From NCBI GenBank assembly GCA_963799045.1, contig CAWCVN010000004.1:434001-498000 (forward strand): a stretch of 64,000 nt of DNA, given 5' to 3'. Shown piece by piece: positions 42,418 to 50,181 of the stretch. A program made the translations under genes and the position numbers. The notes under the pieces were generated by a model, which searched no databases, had not been told where the DNA came from, and worked only from the letters and a program-made list of their open reading frames with translations. Positions within the stretch are counted from its first letter, which is position 1, and each line of letters starts with the position of its first letter. The stretch is from DASRSS01 sp963799045 (GTDB taxonomy: Bacteria > Actinomycetota > Actinomycetes > Mycobacteriales > Jatrophihabitantaceae).

Positions 42418-44169
42418 ATGGCTGAACCGGCCGGACAGCCCCCGCCCGAGACGCCGCTGCTGCGTCGCATCCGGGAGTCGGTGATCGGCGACGACCAGGT
42501 GACGCCCGGGCCGTACGGCCCCCGCCGGGTGACCTACGCCGACTACACCGCCTCCGGCCGCGCGCTGGGCTTCCTGGAGGACTTCATCCGCGACGAGGTG
42601 CTGCCGCGTTACGCCAACACCCACACCGAGTCCAGCGGTACCGGCCTGCAGACCACGCGGCTGCGTGAGGACGCGCGGCGGATCATCCGCACGGCCGTGG
42701 GCGGCGACGACGAAACTGTGGTGATCTTCGCCGGCTCCGGGTGCACCGGGGCGATCGACAAGCTCATCGGCATCCTCGGCCTGCGCATCCCGGCCCAGCT
42801 GGAGGACCGCTACCGCCTCAGCGACGCGATCCCGCCCGCCGAGCGGCCGGTGGTGTTCATCGGGCCGTACGAGCACCACTCCAACGAGCTTCCCTGGCGC
42901 GAGTCGATCGCCGACGTCGTGGTCATCCCGCAGAGCGAGGACGGTCATATCGACGCCGAGCTGCTCGAACGGGAGTTGGTCCGCCACGCCGAGCGCACGC
43001 TGAAGATCGGTTCGTTCTCCGCGGCGAGCAACGTCACCGGGATCGTCAGCGACACCAACCGGATCTCCGCGCTGCTGCACCGGCACGGCGCGCTGTCGTT
43101 CTGGGACTTCGCTGCCGCCGGCCCCTACGTCGATATCGACATGTACGGCCACGCCGCCGGCGGCGCGCCGGACGACCCGCTCGCCTACAAGGACGCGATC
43201 TTCCTCAGCCCGCACAAGTTCATCGGCGGCCCGAGCACGCCCGGGCTGCTGGTGGTGCGCCGCGAACTGCTGCACAACCGCGTGCCTGACGTGCCGGGCG
43301 GTGGCACCGTCGCCTACGTCAACCCGACCGAGCACCGTTACCTGGCCGACCCGGCGCAGCGCGAGGAGGGCGGCACCCCGGCGATCGTCGAGTCGATCCG
43401 CGCCGGCCTGGTGTTCCAGCTCAAGCAGGCCGTCGGTATCGAGGTCATCCGGGCCCACGAGGAGCACTACCTGCGCCGGGCGGTCGCGGCGTGGCAGGCG
43501 GAGCCGGCGATCGAGATCCTCGGCAACCTCGATGCCGAACGGCTGTCGATCGTCTCCTTCGTGCTGCGGGCACCCAGCGGGGCCTACCTGCACCACAACT
43601 TCGTGGTCGCGCTGCTCAACGACCTGTTCGGCATCCAGTCCCGCGGCGGCTGCTCCTGCGCCGGCCCCTACGGCCACCGGCTGCTCGGCATCGACCTGGA
43701 CCGCTCGCACGAGTTCGAGCGAGAGATCACCCACGGCTGCGAGGGGATCAAGCCCGGCTGGGTGCGGGTCAACTTCAACTACTTCATCGACGAACCGGTC
43801 TTCGCCTACATCGTGGCGGCCGTGCGGATGGTCGCGCGGGACGGATGGCGACTGCTCACCGACTACCGCTTCGATCCGGCCACCGGACTGTGGCGACACC
43901 GCCGCGGGCCGGTCGAACCCCCGCTTCGGCTCGACCAGGTCGGCTACGACGCCGACGGCACGATGACCTACCCGCACCACGGCGACCGGGCACCGGAGTC
44001 TCAGCTGGCCCGGTATCTGGACCAGGCAGCGGCGTTGTTCGCCGCTCGTCCGGACCCGGTCGAGGCGCAGCCGCCGGCGGGCCTGTCCGCGGACTTCGAG
44101 CACCTGCGGTGGTTCGAACTGCCCGCCCAGTGCCTGCTGGCGGTGCCGGAAGGGAGCGCAGCGAACTGA
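42418..44169 (+). CDS. Aminotransferase class V-fold PLP enzyme (cysteine-desulfurase-like, long form)
   Basis: This intact 583-aa protein has a fold-type I PLP core resembling SufS/NifS: YADYTASGRALGFLEDFIRDEVLPRYANTHTESSGTG, FAGSGCTGAIDKLI, SFSAASNVTGIVSDT, SFWDFAAAGPYVDI, and the PLP-lysine segment FLSPHKFIGGPSTPG. A conserved SRGGCSCAGPYGHRLLGID carries two cysteines where desulfurases have their single reactive one. At 583 aa it is far longer than the usual 400, with an extra C-terminal domain of about 150 residues. ATG 42418 is chosen because GGAG precedes it. The next gene is a PIG-L deacetylase overlapping its stop. Substrate unknown. Confidence 0.8.
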   Translation: MAEPAGQPPPETPLLRRIRESVIGDDQVTPGPYGPRRVTYADYTASGRALGFLEDFIRDEVLPRYANTHTESSGTGLQTTRLREDARRIIRTAVGGDDETVVIFAGSGCTGAIDKLIGILGLRIPAQLEDRYRLSDAIPPAERPVVFIGPYEHHSNELPWRESIADVVVIPQSEDGHIDAELLERELVRHAERTLKIGSFSAASNVTGIVSDTNRISALLHRHGALSFWDFAAAGPYVDIDMYGHAAGGAPDDPLAYKDAIFLSPHKFIGGPSTPGLLVVRRELLHNRVPDVPGGGTVAYVNPTEHRYLADPAQREEGGTPAIVESIRAGLVFQLKQAVGIEVIRAHEEHYLRRAVAAWQAEPAIEILGNLDAERLSIVSFVLRAPSGAYLHHNFVVALLNDLFGIQSRGGCSCAGPYGHRLLGIDLDRSHEFEREITHGCEGIKPGWVRVNFNYFIDEPVFAYIVAAVRMVARDGWRLLTDYRFDPATGLWRHRRGPVEPPLRLDQVGYDADGTMTYPHHGDRAPESQLARYLDQAAALFAARPDPVEAQPPAGLSADFEHLRWFELPAQCLLAVPEGSAAN

Positions 44170-44816
44170 CTGCCTGGCCGCCGGCGCACGTCCTCACCGT
44201 GTGCGCCCACCCCGATGACGAGTCATTCGGTCTCGGTGGCGTTCTCGGCGCGCTGTCGGGGGCGGGTTCGACGAGTTCGCTGATGTGTTTCACCCACGGC
44301 GAGGCGAGCCACCTCGGCGTCGGCGACCTCGGCCGCGTGCGGGCCGCCGAACTCTCGGCCGCAGCGGACGTGCTCGGCGTGCGCCACAGCGTCCTGCTCG
44401 ACTATCCCGACGGCGGCCTGGCCGGTGTCGCGCTGCCCGAGCTGGCCGACGAGGTGCAGCGGCAGGCGCGGGCCGACCACGCCGGGGTGCTGCTCGTCTT
44501 CGACGAGGGCGGCATCACCGGGCATCCGGATCACCGCCGGGCCACCGCCGCCGCGCTGGCGGCCGCGGAGCGGGACGACCTCACCGTGCTCGCGTGGACG
44601 ATCCCGCGCGACGTCGCCAGGGCGCTCAACGCCGAGTTCGGCACCACCTTCGTCGGCCGCGCGCCGGACGAGATCGACCTGGTCGTCGGTGTCGACCGGG
44701 CCATCCAACGCGCGGCCTGCGCCTGCCACGCGAGCCAGTCGACCGACAACCCGGTCCTGTGGCGGCGCCTCGAGCTGCTCGGCGACGTCGAGCACCTGAA
44801 GTACCTGCGTACGTAG
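44166..44816 (+). CDS. PIG-L family N-acetyl-sugar deacetylase, probable CTG start
   Basis: This protein of about 216 aa has the zinc-binding AHPDDESFGLGG motif right at the N-terminus (HVLTVCAHPDDE), FTHGEASHLG, RAAELSAAADVLGVRHSVLLDYPDGGL, and HPDHRRATAAALAAA with the distal histidine. PIG-L enzymes remove N-acetyl groups from sugars, including in mycothiol synthesis. There is no ATG/GTG/TTG at the right place: the frame enters from inside the upstream gene, and the only plausible start is CTG 44166, whose CTGA overlaps the upstream TGA, with GGAAGGGAG ten bases before. A frameshifted start cannot be excluded. Confidence 0.8.
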   Translation: MTAWPPAHVLTVCAHPDDESFGLGGVLGALSGAGSTSSLMCFTHGEASHLGVGDLGRVRAAELSAAADVLGVRHSVLLDYPDGGLAGVALPELADEVQRQARADHAGVLLVFDEGGITGHPDHRRATAAALAAAERDDLTVLAWTIPRDVARALNAEFGTTFVGRAPDEIDLVVGVDRAIQRAACACHASQSTDNPVLWRRLELLGDVEHLKYLRT

Positions 44817-44820
44817 CCGA

Positions 44821-44864
44821 CAGAGTGCAGACCCGCCGCGCAACGCCCGCGGGTCTGCACTCTG
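44821..44864. terminator. Bidirectional terminator between PIG-L and MscS genes
   Basis: Perfect 16-base arms CAGAGTGCAGACCCGC (44821-44836) and their complement (44849-44864) enclose a 12-base loop in the 60-base gap between two convergent genes (stops at 44816 and 44877). The stem has no T-run. Position and strength make it a shared terminator. Confidence 0.75.
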
Positions 44865-44876
44865 AGCGGTGACATC

Positions 44877-45893
44877 TCAGTCCAGTGCGTCGTCCGCCTC
44901 GTCGGGCAGGACCGACGGCGGCCCGCTGACGTCATCGACGGCGTCGTTTCCGTCGTCGGCGGCCGCCGCCACGTCCGGTTGCGGCGGGGCCGCGGGACCG
45001 GTCTCGGGCAGGCGCATCGCCTCGCGCGCGGCGCGGTCGCTGAGGCCGAAAAGTTGCCGGATGTTGATGTCGCGCTGCGGAAACGGGATCTCGATCTCGT
45101 GATGCTGCAGCGCAGAGTGCAGCGCCCAGTTGTAGGCAGCGGCGACGGCCGCGGGTTTCTTCGTCGCCTCGGCGTCCAGCCAGACCACCAGCTCGAAGTT
45201 CAGCGAGCTGTCGCCGAACTCGCTCAGCCAGACCTGCGGGCGCCGCGGTCCGTCCAGCGCGAGGGTGAACGGCACGGCGCGGGCGGCTTCCAGGGCCGCC
45301 CGCTTCACCAGCTCCTTGTCGGTGCCGTAGGCCACGCCGAACGGCACGCGCAGGCGTCGGGAGACCTCCCGATGGGTCCAGTTCACGACGCGGCCGCCGA
45401 CGAACTCGGAGTTCGGCACCAAGATGTCGATGTTGTCGTTGGTGACGATCCGGGTGGCCCGGATCTTGATGTCGCTCACCTCGCCGGTGACCCCGGATTC
45501 GAGTTCGACGAAGTCCCCGACCTTGAGCGACTTGTCGAACAGCAGGATCAGGCCCGAGACGAAGTTGCTGAAGATGGTCTGCAGGCCGAAGCCGAGACCG
45601 ACGCCCAGCGCACCGGCGAGCACGGTCAGCCGGCTCAGCGGCAGCCCGAGTGCGGACACCGCGACGAGCACGCCGACGACGATCACGGTGTAGGTGACCA
45701 GCCGCGAGACGGTGTACCAGGTCGCGCGGCGGGCGTTGCGCTGGCGATCCGAGTACTGCAGGATCGCCCGCCGCAGCACATACGCGAGCAGCACCGACCC
45801 GACCAGCACGAGGCCGGCGGTCAGCACCGCGCCGAACGTCAGGGGCTGGCCGAACACGGCGAGCGAGGCCGTCGGCTGTCGGGTGAAGCTCAT
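44877..45893 (-). CDS. MscS-family mechanosensitive ion channel
   Basis: This intact 338-aa protein has three helices, and the third is the pore signature LTVLAGALGVGLGFGLQTIFSNFVSGLILLFDKSLKVGDFVEL, followed by the beta domain (IKIRATRIVTNDNIDILVPNSEFVGGRVVNW) and a mixed C-terminal domain with RDINIRQLFGL. The tail is acidic and disordered (about 40 residues). It opens under membrane tension to release solutes during hypo-osmotic shock. The ATG at 45893 (MSFTRQPTASLAVFG) is preferred over one six codons upstream. It is convergent with the PIG-L gene. Confidence 0.9.
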   Translation of the reverse strand: MSFTRQPTASLAVFGQPLTFGAVLTAGLVLVGSVLLAYVLRRAILQYSDRQRNARRATWYTVSRLVTYTVIVVGVLVAVSALGLPLSRLTVLAGALGVGLGFGLQTIFSNFVSGLILLFDKSLKVGDFVELESGVTGEVSDIKIRATRIVTNDNIDILVPNSEFVGGRVVNWTHREVSRRLRVPFGVAYGTDKELVKRAALEAARAVPFTLALDGPRRPQVWLSEFGDSSLNFELVVWLDAEATKKPAAVAAAYNWALHSALQHHEIEIPFPQRDINIRQLFGLSDRAAREAMRLPETGPAAPPQPDVAAAADDGNDAVDDVSGPPSVLPDEADDALD

Positions 45894-45956
45894 CGACCGA
45901 GCAAAGCACATCGCGACTCTGGTGGCCGCCGATCCGGGGCCCGCGGGCGGCTGCTG

Positions 45957-47336
45957 TCAGCTGGGCATGTCGGCGAAGCGGCTGTAGCGGCCCTGGAACG
46001 CGACGGCGATGGTCGCGGTCGGGCCGTTGCGGTGCTTGGCGAGGATCAGGTCGGCCTCGCCGGCGCGCTCGGTCTCGGGCTCGTACAGGTCCGGACGATG
46101 CACCAGGATCACCATGTCCGAATCCTGTTCGATCGAGCCCGACTCGCGCAGATCGGACAGCAGCGGCTTCTTGTCGGTGCGCTGCTCGGGGCCGCGGTTG
46201 AGCTGCGACAGCGTGACGACCGGGACGTCGAGCTCCTTGGCCAGCAGCTTCATGGCGCGGGAGAACTCGCTGACCTCCTGCTGGCGCGACTCGACCCGCT
46301 TGCCGGACGTCATCAGCTGCAGGTAGTCGATCACGATCAGCTGCAGGTCGTGCCGCTGGCGCAGCCGCCGCGCCTTCGCGCGGATCTCCATCATCGTCAG
46401 GTTGGGGCTGTCGTCGATGAACAGCGGCGCCTCGGCCAGCTCGGAGGACCGCCGCGCCAGGCGGGTCCAGTCCTGGTCGCTCATGTGCCCCGAGCGCATG
46501 TTCTGCAGGGCCACCCCGGCCTCCGCGGAGAACATCCGCATCATGATCTCGAGCTTGCCCATCTCCAGGCTGAAGATGACCGTCGGCTTGCGGTTCTTCA
46601 CCGCCGCCGACCGCGCGAAGTCCAGGGCGAGCGTGCTCTTGCCCGAGCCCGGCCGGCCGGCGACGGTGATCATCTGGCCCGGGTGCAGGCCGTTGGTGAA
46701 CTCGTCCAGCTGCGCGAACCCGGTGGGGATGCCGGTGCCCACCCCGCCGTTGGCGGAGATGTTCTCGATCTCGTCCAGCGTGGTCTGCAGCAGGCTCTCG
46801 ATGTGGACGTAGTCCTCGCTGGTACGCCGCTCGGTGACCTCGTAGACCTCGGCCTGGGCCCGGTCGACCACGTCGTCGACGCTGCCCACCATGTCCGCGG
46901 AGCCGGACGCGCTGTCGTAGCCCATCTGGACGATGCGGGTGCCGGCCGTGACCAGCCGGCGCAGGGTGGCCCGCTCGGCGACGATCTGCGCGTAGTAGCC
47001 GGCGTTGGCGGCGGTCGGGACGCCGTTGACCAGGGTGTGCAGCACGAGCGCGCCACCCACCCGGGCGAGCTGGCCGGCGCGGGTGAGCTCTTCGGCGACC
47101 GTGATCGGGTCGGCGGGCTCGCCGCGCGCGTAGAGGTCGAGGATCGCGTCGTAGACCAGCTGGTGCGCCGGCCGGTAGAAGTCGCCCGGGCGCAGGATCT
47201 CGACGACGTCGGCGATGGCGTCCTTGCTCATCATCATGGCGCCGAGCACCGACTGCTCGGCCTCGATCGCCTGGGGCGGGGTGCGGTCGAACTCGCCGGT
47301 GCCGGAGGCCGCGCGGGACTGGTCAGCCAGCGTCAT
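45957..47336 (-). CDS. dnaB: Replicative DNA helicase DnaB
   Basis: This intact 459-aa DnaB has an N-terminal DnaG-interaction domain opening RTPPQAIEAEQSVLGAMMMSKDAI, a linker, and a RecA-like helicase domain with Walker A TVAGRPGSGKSTLALDFA, VIFSLEMGK, Walker B LIVIDYLQLMTS, VVTLSQLNRGPEQR and SDMVILVHRPDLYEP. It unwinds DNA at the replication fork as a hexamer. There is no intein, unlike mycobacterial DnaB. It follows rplI at a distance of 383 bases. The ATG at 47336 is set by the conserved start; upstream in-frame sequence is not protein-like. Confidence 0.96.
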   Translation of the reverse strand: MTLADQSRAASGTGEFDRTPPQAIEAEQSVLGAMMMSKDAIADVVEILRPGDFYRPAHQLVYDAILDLYARGEPADPITVAEELTRAGQLARVGGALVLHTLVNGVPTAANAGYYAQIVAERATLRRLVTAGTRIVQMGYDSASGSADMVGSVDDVVDRAQAEVYEVTERRTSEDYVHIESLLQTTLDEIENISANGGVGTGIPTGFAQLDEFTNGLHPGQMITVAGRPGSGKSTLALDFARSAAVKNRKPTVIFSLEMGKLEIMMRMFSAEAGVALQNMRSGHMSDQDWTRLARRSSELAEAPLFIDDSPNLTMMEIRAKARRLRQRHDLQLIVIDYLQLMTSGKRVESRQQEVSEFSRAMKLLAKELDVPVVTLSQLNRGPEQRTDKKPLLSDLRESGSIEQDSDMVILVHRPDLYEPETERAGEADLILAKHRNGPTATIAVAFQGRYSRFADMPS

Positions 47337-47647
47337 GAAGCGCGCCCCTCCCGGCGATCTCGATGCTGTTCGCACGCACACAGCATGGCGGCGGGGTCCG
47401 ACGATTTCGGCCCGCCGCGCTGTCGCGACGCGGTATGGCGACGCTAGAGCCTGGCGGCCCCGGGCCACAAATCCGCCTGTGCACAGGCTTGTGGGCGATC
47501 TTGTGGGAATCGCCGTGGGGCTTGTTCACCGACCCGTGGATAACCTGGGGACAACCGTCCACAAGTGGCCGCCAGCCCCGTGAACTCGGGCCTTCGGGGA
47601 TGCACGTCCTGTGGACGCAAGAAACTCGAGTGAGCCGCGAGACAAAA
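47337..47647. other. Long intergenic region upstream of dnaB with DnaA-box-like sites
   Basis: The gap between rplI and dnaB is 383 bases without a convincing gene. It contains a perfect 14-base palindrome GCCTGTGCACAGGC (47475-47488) and several near matches to the actinobacterial DnaA box TTGTCCACA: CGTGGATAA at 47535-47543, TGGGGACAA at 47546-47554, CCGTCCACA at 47555-47563 and TGTGGACGC at 47610-47618. They match 7-8 of 9 bases. It must also hold the dnaB promoter. Whether DnaA binds here is inference. Confidence 0.4.
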
Positions 47648-47698
47648 CGATGATCTCGGGGTCGTCCGGCGGATGCGCGAACTCCCCCGAGATCATCG
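47648..47698 (-). terminator. Inverted repeat downstream of rplI
   Basis: Perfect 14-base arms CGATGATCTCGGGG (47648-47661) and CCCCGAGATCATCG (47685-47698) with a 23-base loop begin 21 bases past the rplI stop on the minus strand. It is a likely terminator for the rpsF-ssb-rpsR-rplI operon. The GATGATC core recalls the arms of the 56-bp element at 18.1 and 19.1 kb, but the rest differs. Confidence 0.6.
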
Positions 47699-47719
47699 GG
47701 TGTTGCTGAGCGGGTGAGG

Positions 47720-48166
47720 CTAGGCCGCGGTGACGGTCACCGGCACGTTCGCCACCACGTCGGGGTGCAGCTCGACGGTCACGGTGTGCGTGCCGAGCGC
47801 CTTGATGTGCCCGGGCAGGCTGATCCGCTTCTTGTCCAGCAGTGGCCCGCCGGCAGCCTTGACCGCCGCCGCGACGTCACCGACGCTGATCGAGCCGAAC
47901 AGCTTGCCGCCCTCGCCGGCGCGGGCCGAGAGCGTGACCGACAGCTTCTCGAGGTCGGCCTTGAGCTCGCGGGCGTGGTCGAGGTCGCGGATCTGGCGGG
48001 CGTCGCGGGAGCGCCTGATCTGGGTGATCTGCTTCTCGGCGCCCTTGCTCCAGGTGATCGCGGAGCCGCGGGGGACGAGGAAGTTGCGTCCATAGCCGTC
48101 GGCGACCTCGACGATGTCGCCGGGCAGCCCGAGACCGGACACCTCACGGGTGAGGATGAGCTTCAC
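47720..48166 (-). CDS. rplI: 50S ribosomal protein L9
   Basis: This 148-aa L9 has the classic N-domain MKLILTREVSGLGLPGDIVEVADGYGRNFLVPRG, a long connecting helix (DARQIRDLDHARELKADLEKLSVTL), and the C-domain GGKLFGSISVGDVAAAVKAAGG. It binds 23S rRNA near the L1 stalk. It is the fourth gene of the ribosomal operon, 13 bases after rpsR. Confidence 0.96.
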   Translation of the reverse strand: MKLILTREVSGLGLPGDIVEVADGYGRNFLVPRGSAITWSKGAEKQITQIRRSRDARQIRDLDHARELKADLEKLSVTLSARAGEGGKLFGSISVGDVAAAVKAAGGPLLDKKRISLPGHIKALGTHTVTVELHPDVVANVPVTVTAA

Positions 48167-48179
48167 GACTGGGCCCTCC

Positions 48180-48416
48180 TTAGCGCGCGGTCGAGGTGTA
48201 CGGCAGCAGCGCCATCTCGCGGGCGTTCTTGATCGCCTTGGCGAGCTGACGCTGCTGCTGTGAGGTGACGCCGGTGACCCGGCGCGCGCGGATCTTGCCG
48301 CGGTCGGACACGAACTTGCGCAGCAGCGCGGTGTCCTTGTAGTCGATGTAGTCGATCTTCGCTGCGAGCAGCGGGTTGGCCTTCTTCTTGGGCTTGCGAA
48401 CTGGGGGCTTGGGCAT
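48180..48416 (-). CDS. rpsR: 30S ribosomal protein S18 (zinc-free form)
   Basis: This 78-aa S18 has DYKDTALLRKFVSDRGKIRARRVTG and a standard ending NAREMALLPYTSTAR. The cysteines that bind zinc in the C+ form (CxxC near the N-terminus and NC after VTG) are absent: the protein reads KKKANPLLAAKIDYIDY and VTGVTSQQQRQLA. It is therefore a C- (zinc-independent) S18 placed at the main rpsF-ssb-rpsR-rplI locus, where mycobacteria keep the C+ copy. Whether a second S18 exists elsewhere in the genome cannot be seen. Confidence 0.95.
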   Translation of the reverse strand: MPKPPVRKPKKKANPLLAAKIDYIDYKDTALLRKFVSDRGKIRARRVTGVTSQQQRQLAKAIKNAREMALLPYTSTAR

Positions 48417-48504
48417 CTTTCGGTACTCCGGTTTCTGAACCGATCTTCCTGCGTGTGACGCGCCGCGGCGCGCAGGATGCAGGAAGATCGTCTAGGGCTG
48501 TGTC

Positions 48505-49012
48505 TTAGAAGGGTGGCTCGTCGGTGAACCCGCCGCCGCCACCGGCGGCCGGGGCCGAACCCCAGGGGTCGTCTCCGCTGTCCGGGCTGCTGCTCGAAGC
48601 GCCCGAACCGCCGGAGGAGCCGAAGCCACCACCGCTGGACGAGCCGCGCTGGGTGCGGTTGACCTTGGCGGTTGCGTAGCGCAGCGACGGGCCGATCTCG
48701 TCGACCTGCATCTCGATGACGGTGCGCTTCTCGCCCTCACGCGTCTCGTAGGAACGCTGCTGCAGCCGGCCCTGCGCAATCACCCGCATGCCGCGCTGCA
48801 GCGATTCGGCGGCGTTCTCGGCCGCCTGCCGCCACAACGAGCAGCGCAGGAACAGCGCCTCGCCGTCCTTCCACTCGTTCGCGTTGCGGTCGAAGGTGCG
48901 GGGCGTGGACGCGATCGTGAAGGACGCGACCGCCGCTCCGGATGCGGTGAAGCGCAGCTCGGGGTCGGCCGTCAGGTTGCCGACGACGGTGATGATGGTG
49001 TCGTCCCGCCAT
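48505..49012 (-). CDS. ssb: Single-stranded DNA-binding protein, frameshift at the start
   Basis: The protein reads DDTIITVVGNLTADPELRFTASGAAVASFTIASTPRTFDRN, NEWKDGEALFLRCSLWRQAAENAAESLQRGMRVIAQGRLQQRSYETREGEKRTV and VDEIGPSLRYATAKVNRTQRG, then a Gly/Ser-rich tail ending DEPPF. The OB-fold is complete and the tail tip is the protein-docking peptide. The only ATG (49012-49010) is out of frame with it by one base, and in the SSB frame there is a stop and no start before DDT. One missing base after ATGGCG would restore MAGDDTIITV, as in other actinobacteria. A sequence error is near certain. Confidence 0.92.
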
Positions 49013-49017
49013 GACGC

Positions 49018-49320
49018 TTACCGCTGGTCGGGGCGCAGGACCTTGGTCCGCAGCACCGACTCGTTGAGGTTCAGCTGGCGGTCCAGCTCCTGGACCGACG
49101 CGGGCTCGGCCTGCACGTCGATGACGGCGTAGATGCCCTCGGCGTGCTTGTCGATCTCGTAGGCCAGCCGCCGCCGGCCCCAGATGTCGACCTTCTCGAC
49201 CGTCCCGCCGTCGGTCTTGACGACGTTGAGGAAGGTGTCGATGGACGGGGCGATCGTCCGCTCGTCCAGGGCCGGGTCGAGGATGATCATGATTTCGTAG
49301 TGCCGAAGAGGAGTGCTCAA
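49018..49320 (-). CDS. rpsF: 30S ribosomal protein S6
   Basis: This intact 100-aa S6 has RHYEIMIILDPALDERTIAPSIDTFLNVV, GGTVEKVDIWGRRRLAYEIDKHAEGIYAVIDV and LNESVLRTKVLRP. It starts with TTG at 49320, preceded by AGGAGGA about eleven bases before. It opens the operon rpsF-ssb-rpsR-rplI and pairs with S18 in the 30S platform. The upstream gap 49321-49473 contains a short 9-base tandem run and should hold the operon promoter. Confidence 0.95.
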   Translation of the reverse strand: MSTPLRHYEIMIILDPALDERTIAPSIDTFLNVVKTDGGTVEKVDIWGRRRLAYEIDKHAEGIYAVIDVQAEPASVQELDRQLNLNESVLRTKVLRPDQR

Positions 49321-49473
49321 AGCGACTCGTCCTCCTGTGGACTAGATCGGCCACGGGCTCTCCGTGGCAGGAGGGGGCGTCGTCCGCATGGAGCGGCCGA
49401 ACTGGGCCAGCTTAGCCGCCACCACCGACAAACCCGAAATCGTCCCGCCGAACCCGCCGAACCGCCGAACCCA

Positions 49474-50165
49474 TCAGGGCTCTGTCGGCGGATCCAGTTC
49501 GGTCAGCAGCCGGTCGAGTCCGCAGGAGCAGGTCTGATCGGCGTTGCAGTCGTCGTCGTGCCGGCCGTAGCGACGCAGGGCGCGCAGCAGCGCGTCACTG
49601 TCGGCGAGAAGCCGATCGATCTCCGGGCCGGAGCGCGCGTAGTGGACCCGGCGCGGTCGGCGCCCGGGACTCGCAGCTGATGCAATATGCCCGACCGGTG
49701 ACGGCTCGCCGTCGGCGGAGGATGCCATGGTCTCGGCGCCCGAGCGCAGCGACTCGGGATCGACGCCGAGTCCTCGCACGGCCGTGACCGCCCTCGAATC
49801 CGACACCGCCAGCAGGCCGACAGCAGATGGGGCGGCGTGATCGAGTCGTGACCGCGTTCTGTCGCGGCGCGGACCGCCATCTCGAGCGTGCGCTTGGCCC
49901 GCGGCGTGAACGGGATGTGCCCGGACGCGTCGAGTTCGGCCGGCGGGCGAAGCCGGCCTACCGACTCGCGCGCGGACGAGAGATTCGCTCCCGCCGCGGT
50001 GAGCAGCGACTCGGTCGCCGAGCGCTCCGCGAGCAGGCCGAGCAGCGGGTGCTCGGTCCCGATCACGTCGTGCCGCAGCAGACGACTCTCCTCCTGGGCG
50101 AGCACCACCACCCGCCGGGCGTCGTCGGTGAATCGCTCGAACGCGGCACCTTCCGAACGGGACAA
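49474..50165 (-). CDS. Stand-alone Clp N-domain protein with Cys-rich end, one frameshift
   Basis: Two joined pieces give about 229 aa. The first is a Clp repeat domain: FERFTDDARRVVVLAQEESRLLRHDVIGTEHPLLGLLAERSATESLL and HIPFTPRAKRTLEMAVRAATERGHDSITPPHLLS. The second, after one shift near 49810, reads SDSRAVTAVRGLGVDPESLRSG, then PEIDRLLADSDALLRALRRYGRHDDDC and CNADQTCSCGLDRLLTELDPPTEP. There is no AAA+ domain, so it is not ClpC; stand-alone Clp-N proteins may be adaptors or decoys for the Clp machinery. Four cysteines near the end could bind metal. A TTG at 50165 is the likely start. Confidence 0.75.
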
Positions 50166-50181
50166 CCGCCCCCGTGGCGGA

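Noticed and set aside
41311..44103. A 930-codon antisense open frame over the sugar porter and class V PLP enzyme
   Set aside because: It is the complement of two intact genes with clear motifs. Long antisense frames are common in 70% GC actinobacterial DNA, and its composition (Arg/Asp/Gln-rich, no motif) is typical of such shadows.
44979..47447. An 822-codon plus-strand frame over mscS and dnaB
   Set aside because: It is antisense to two conserved genes and has no recognisable domain, so it is a codon-bias shadow.
49444..49470. Tandem CCCGCCGAA run in the rpsF leader
   Set aside because: Only two full units and a partial one; probably low-complexity noise rather than a meaningful satellite.
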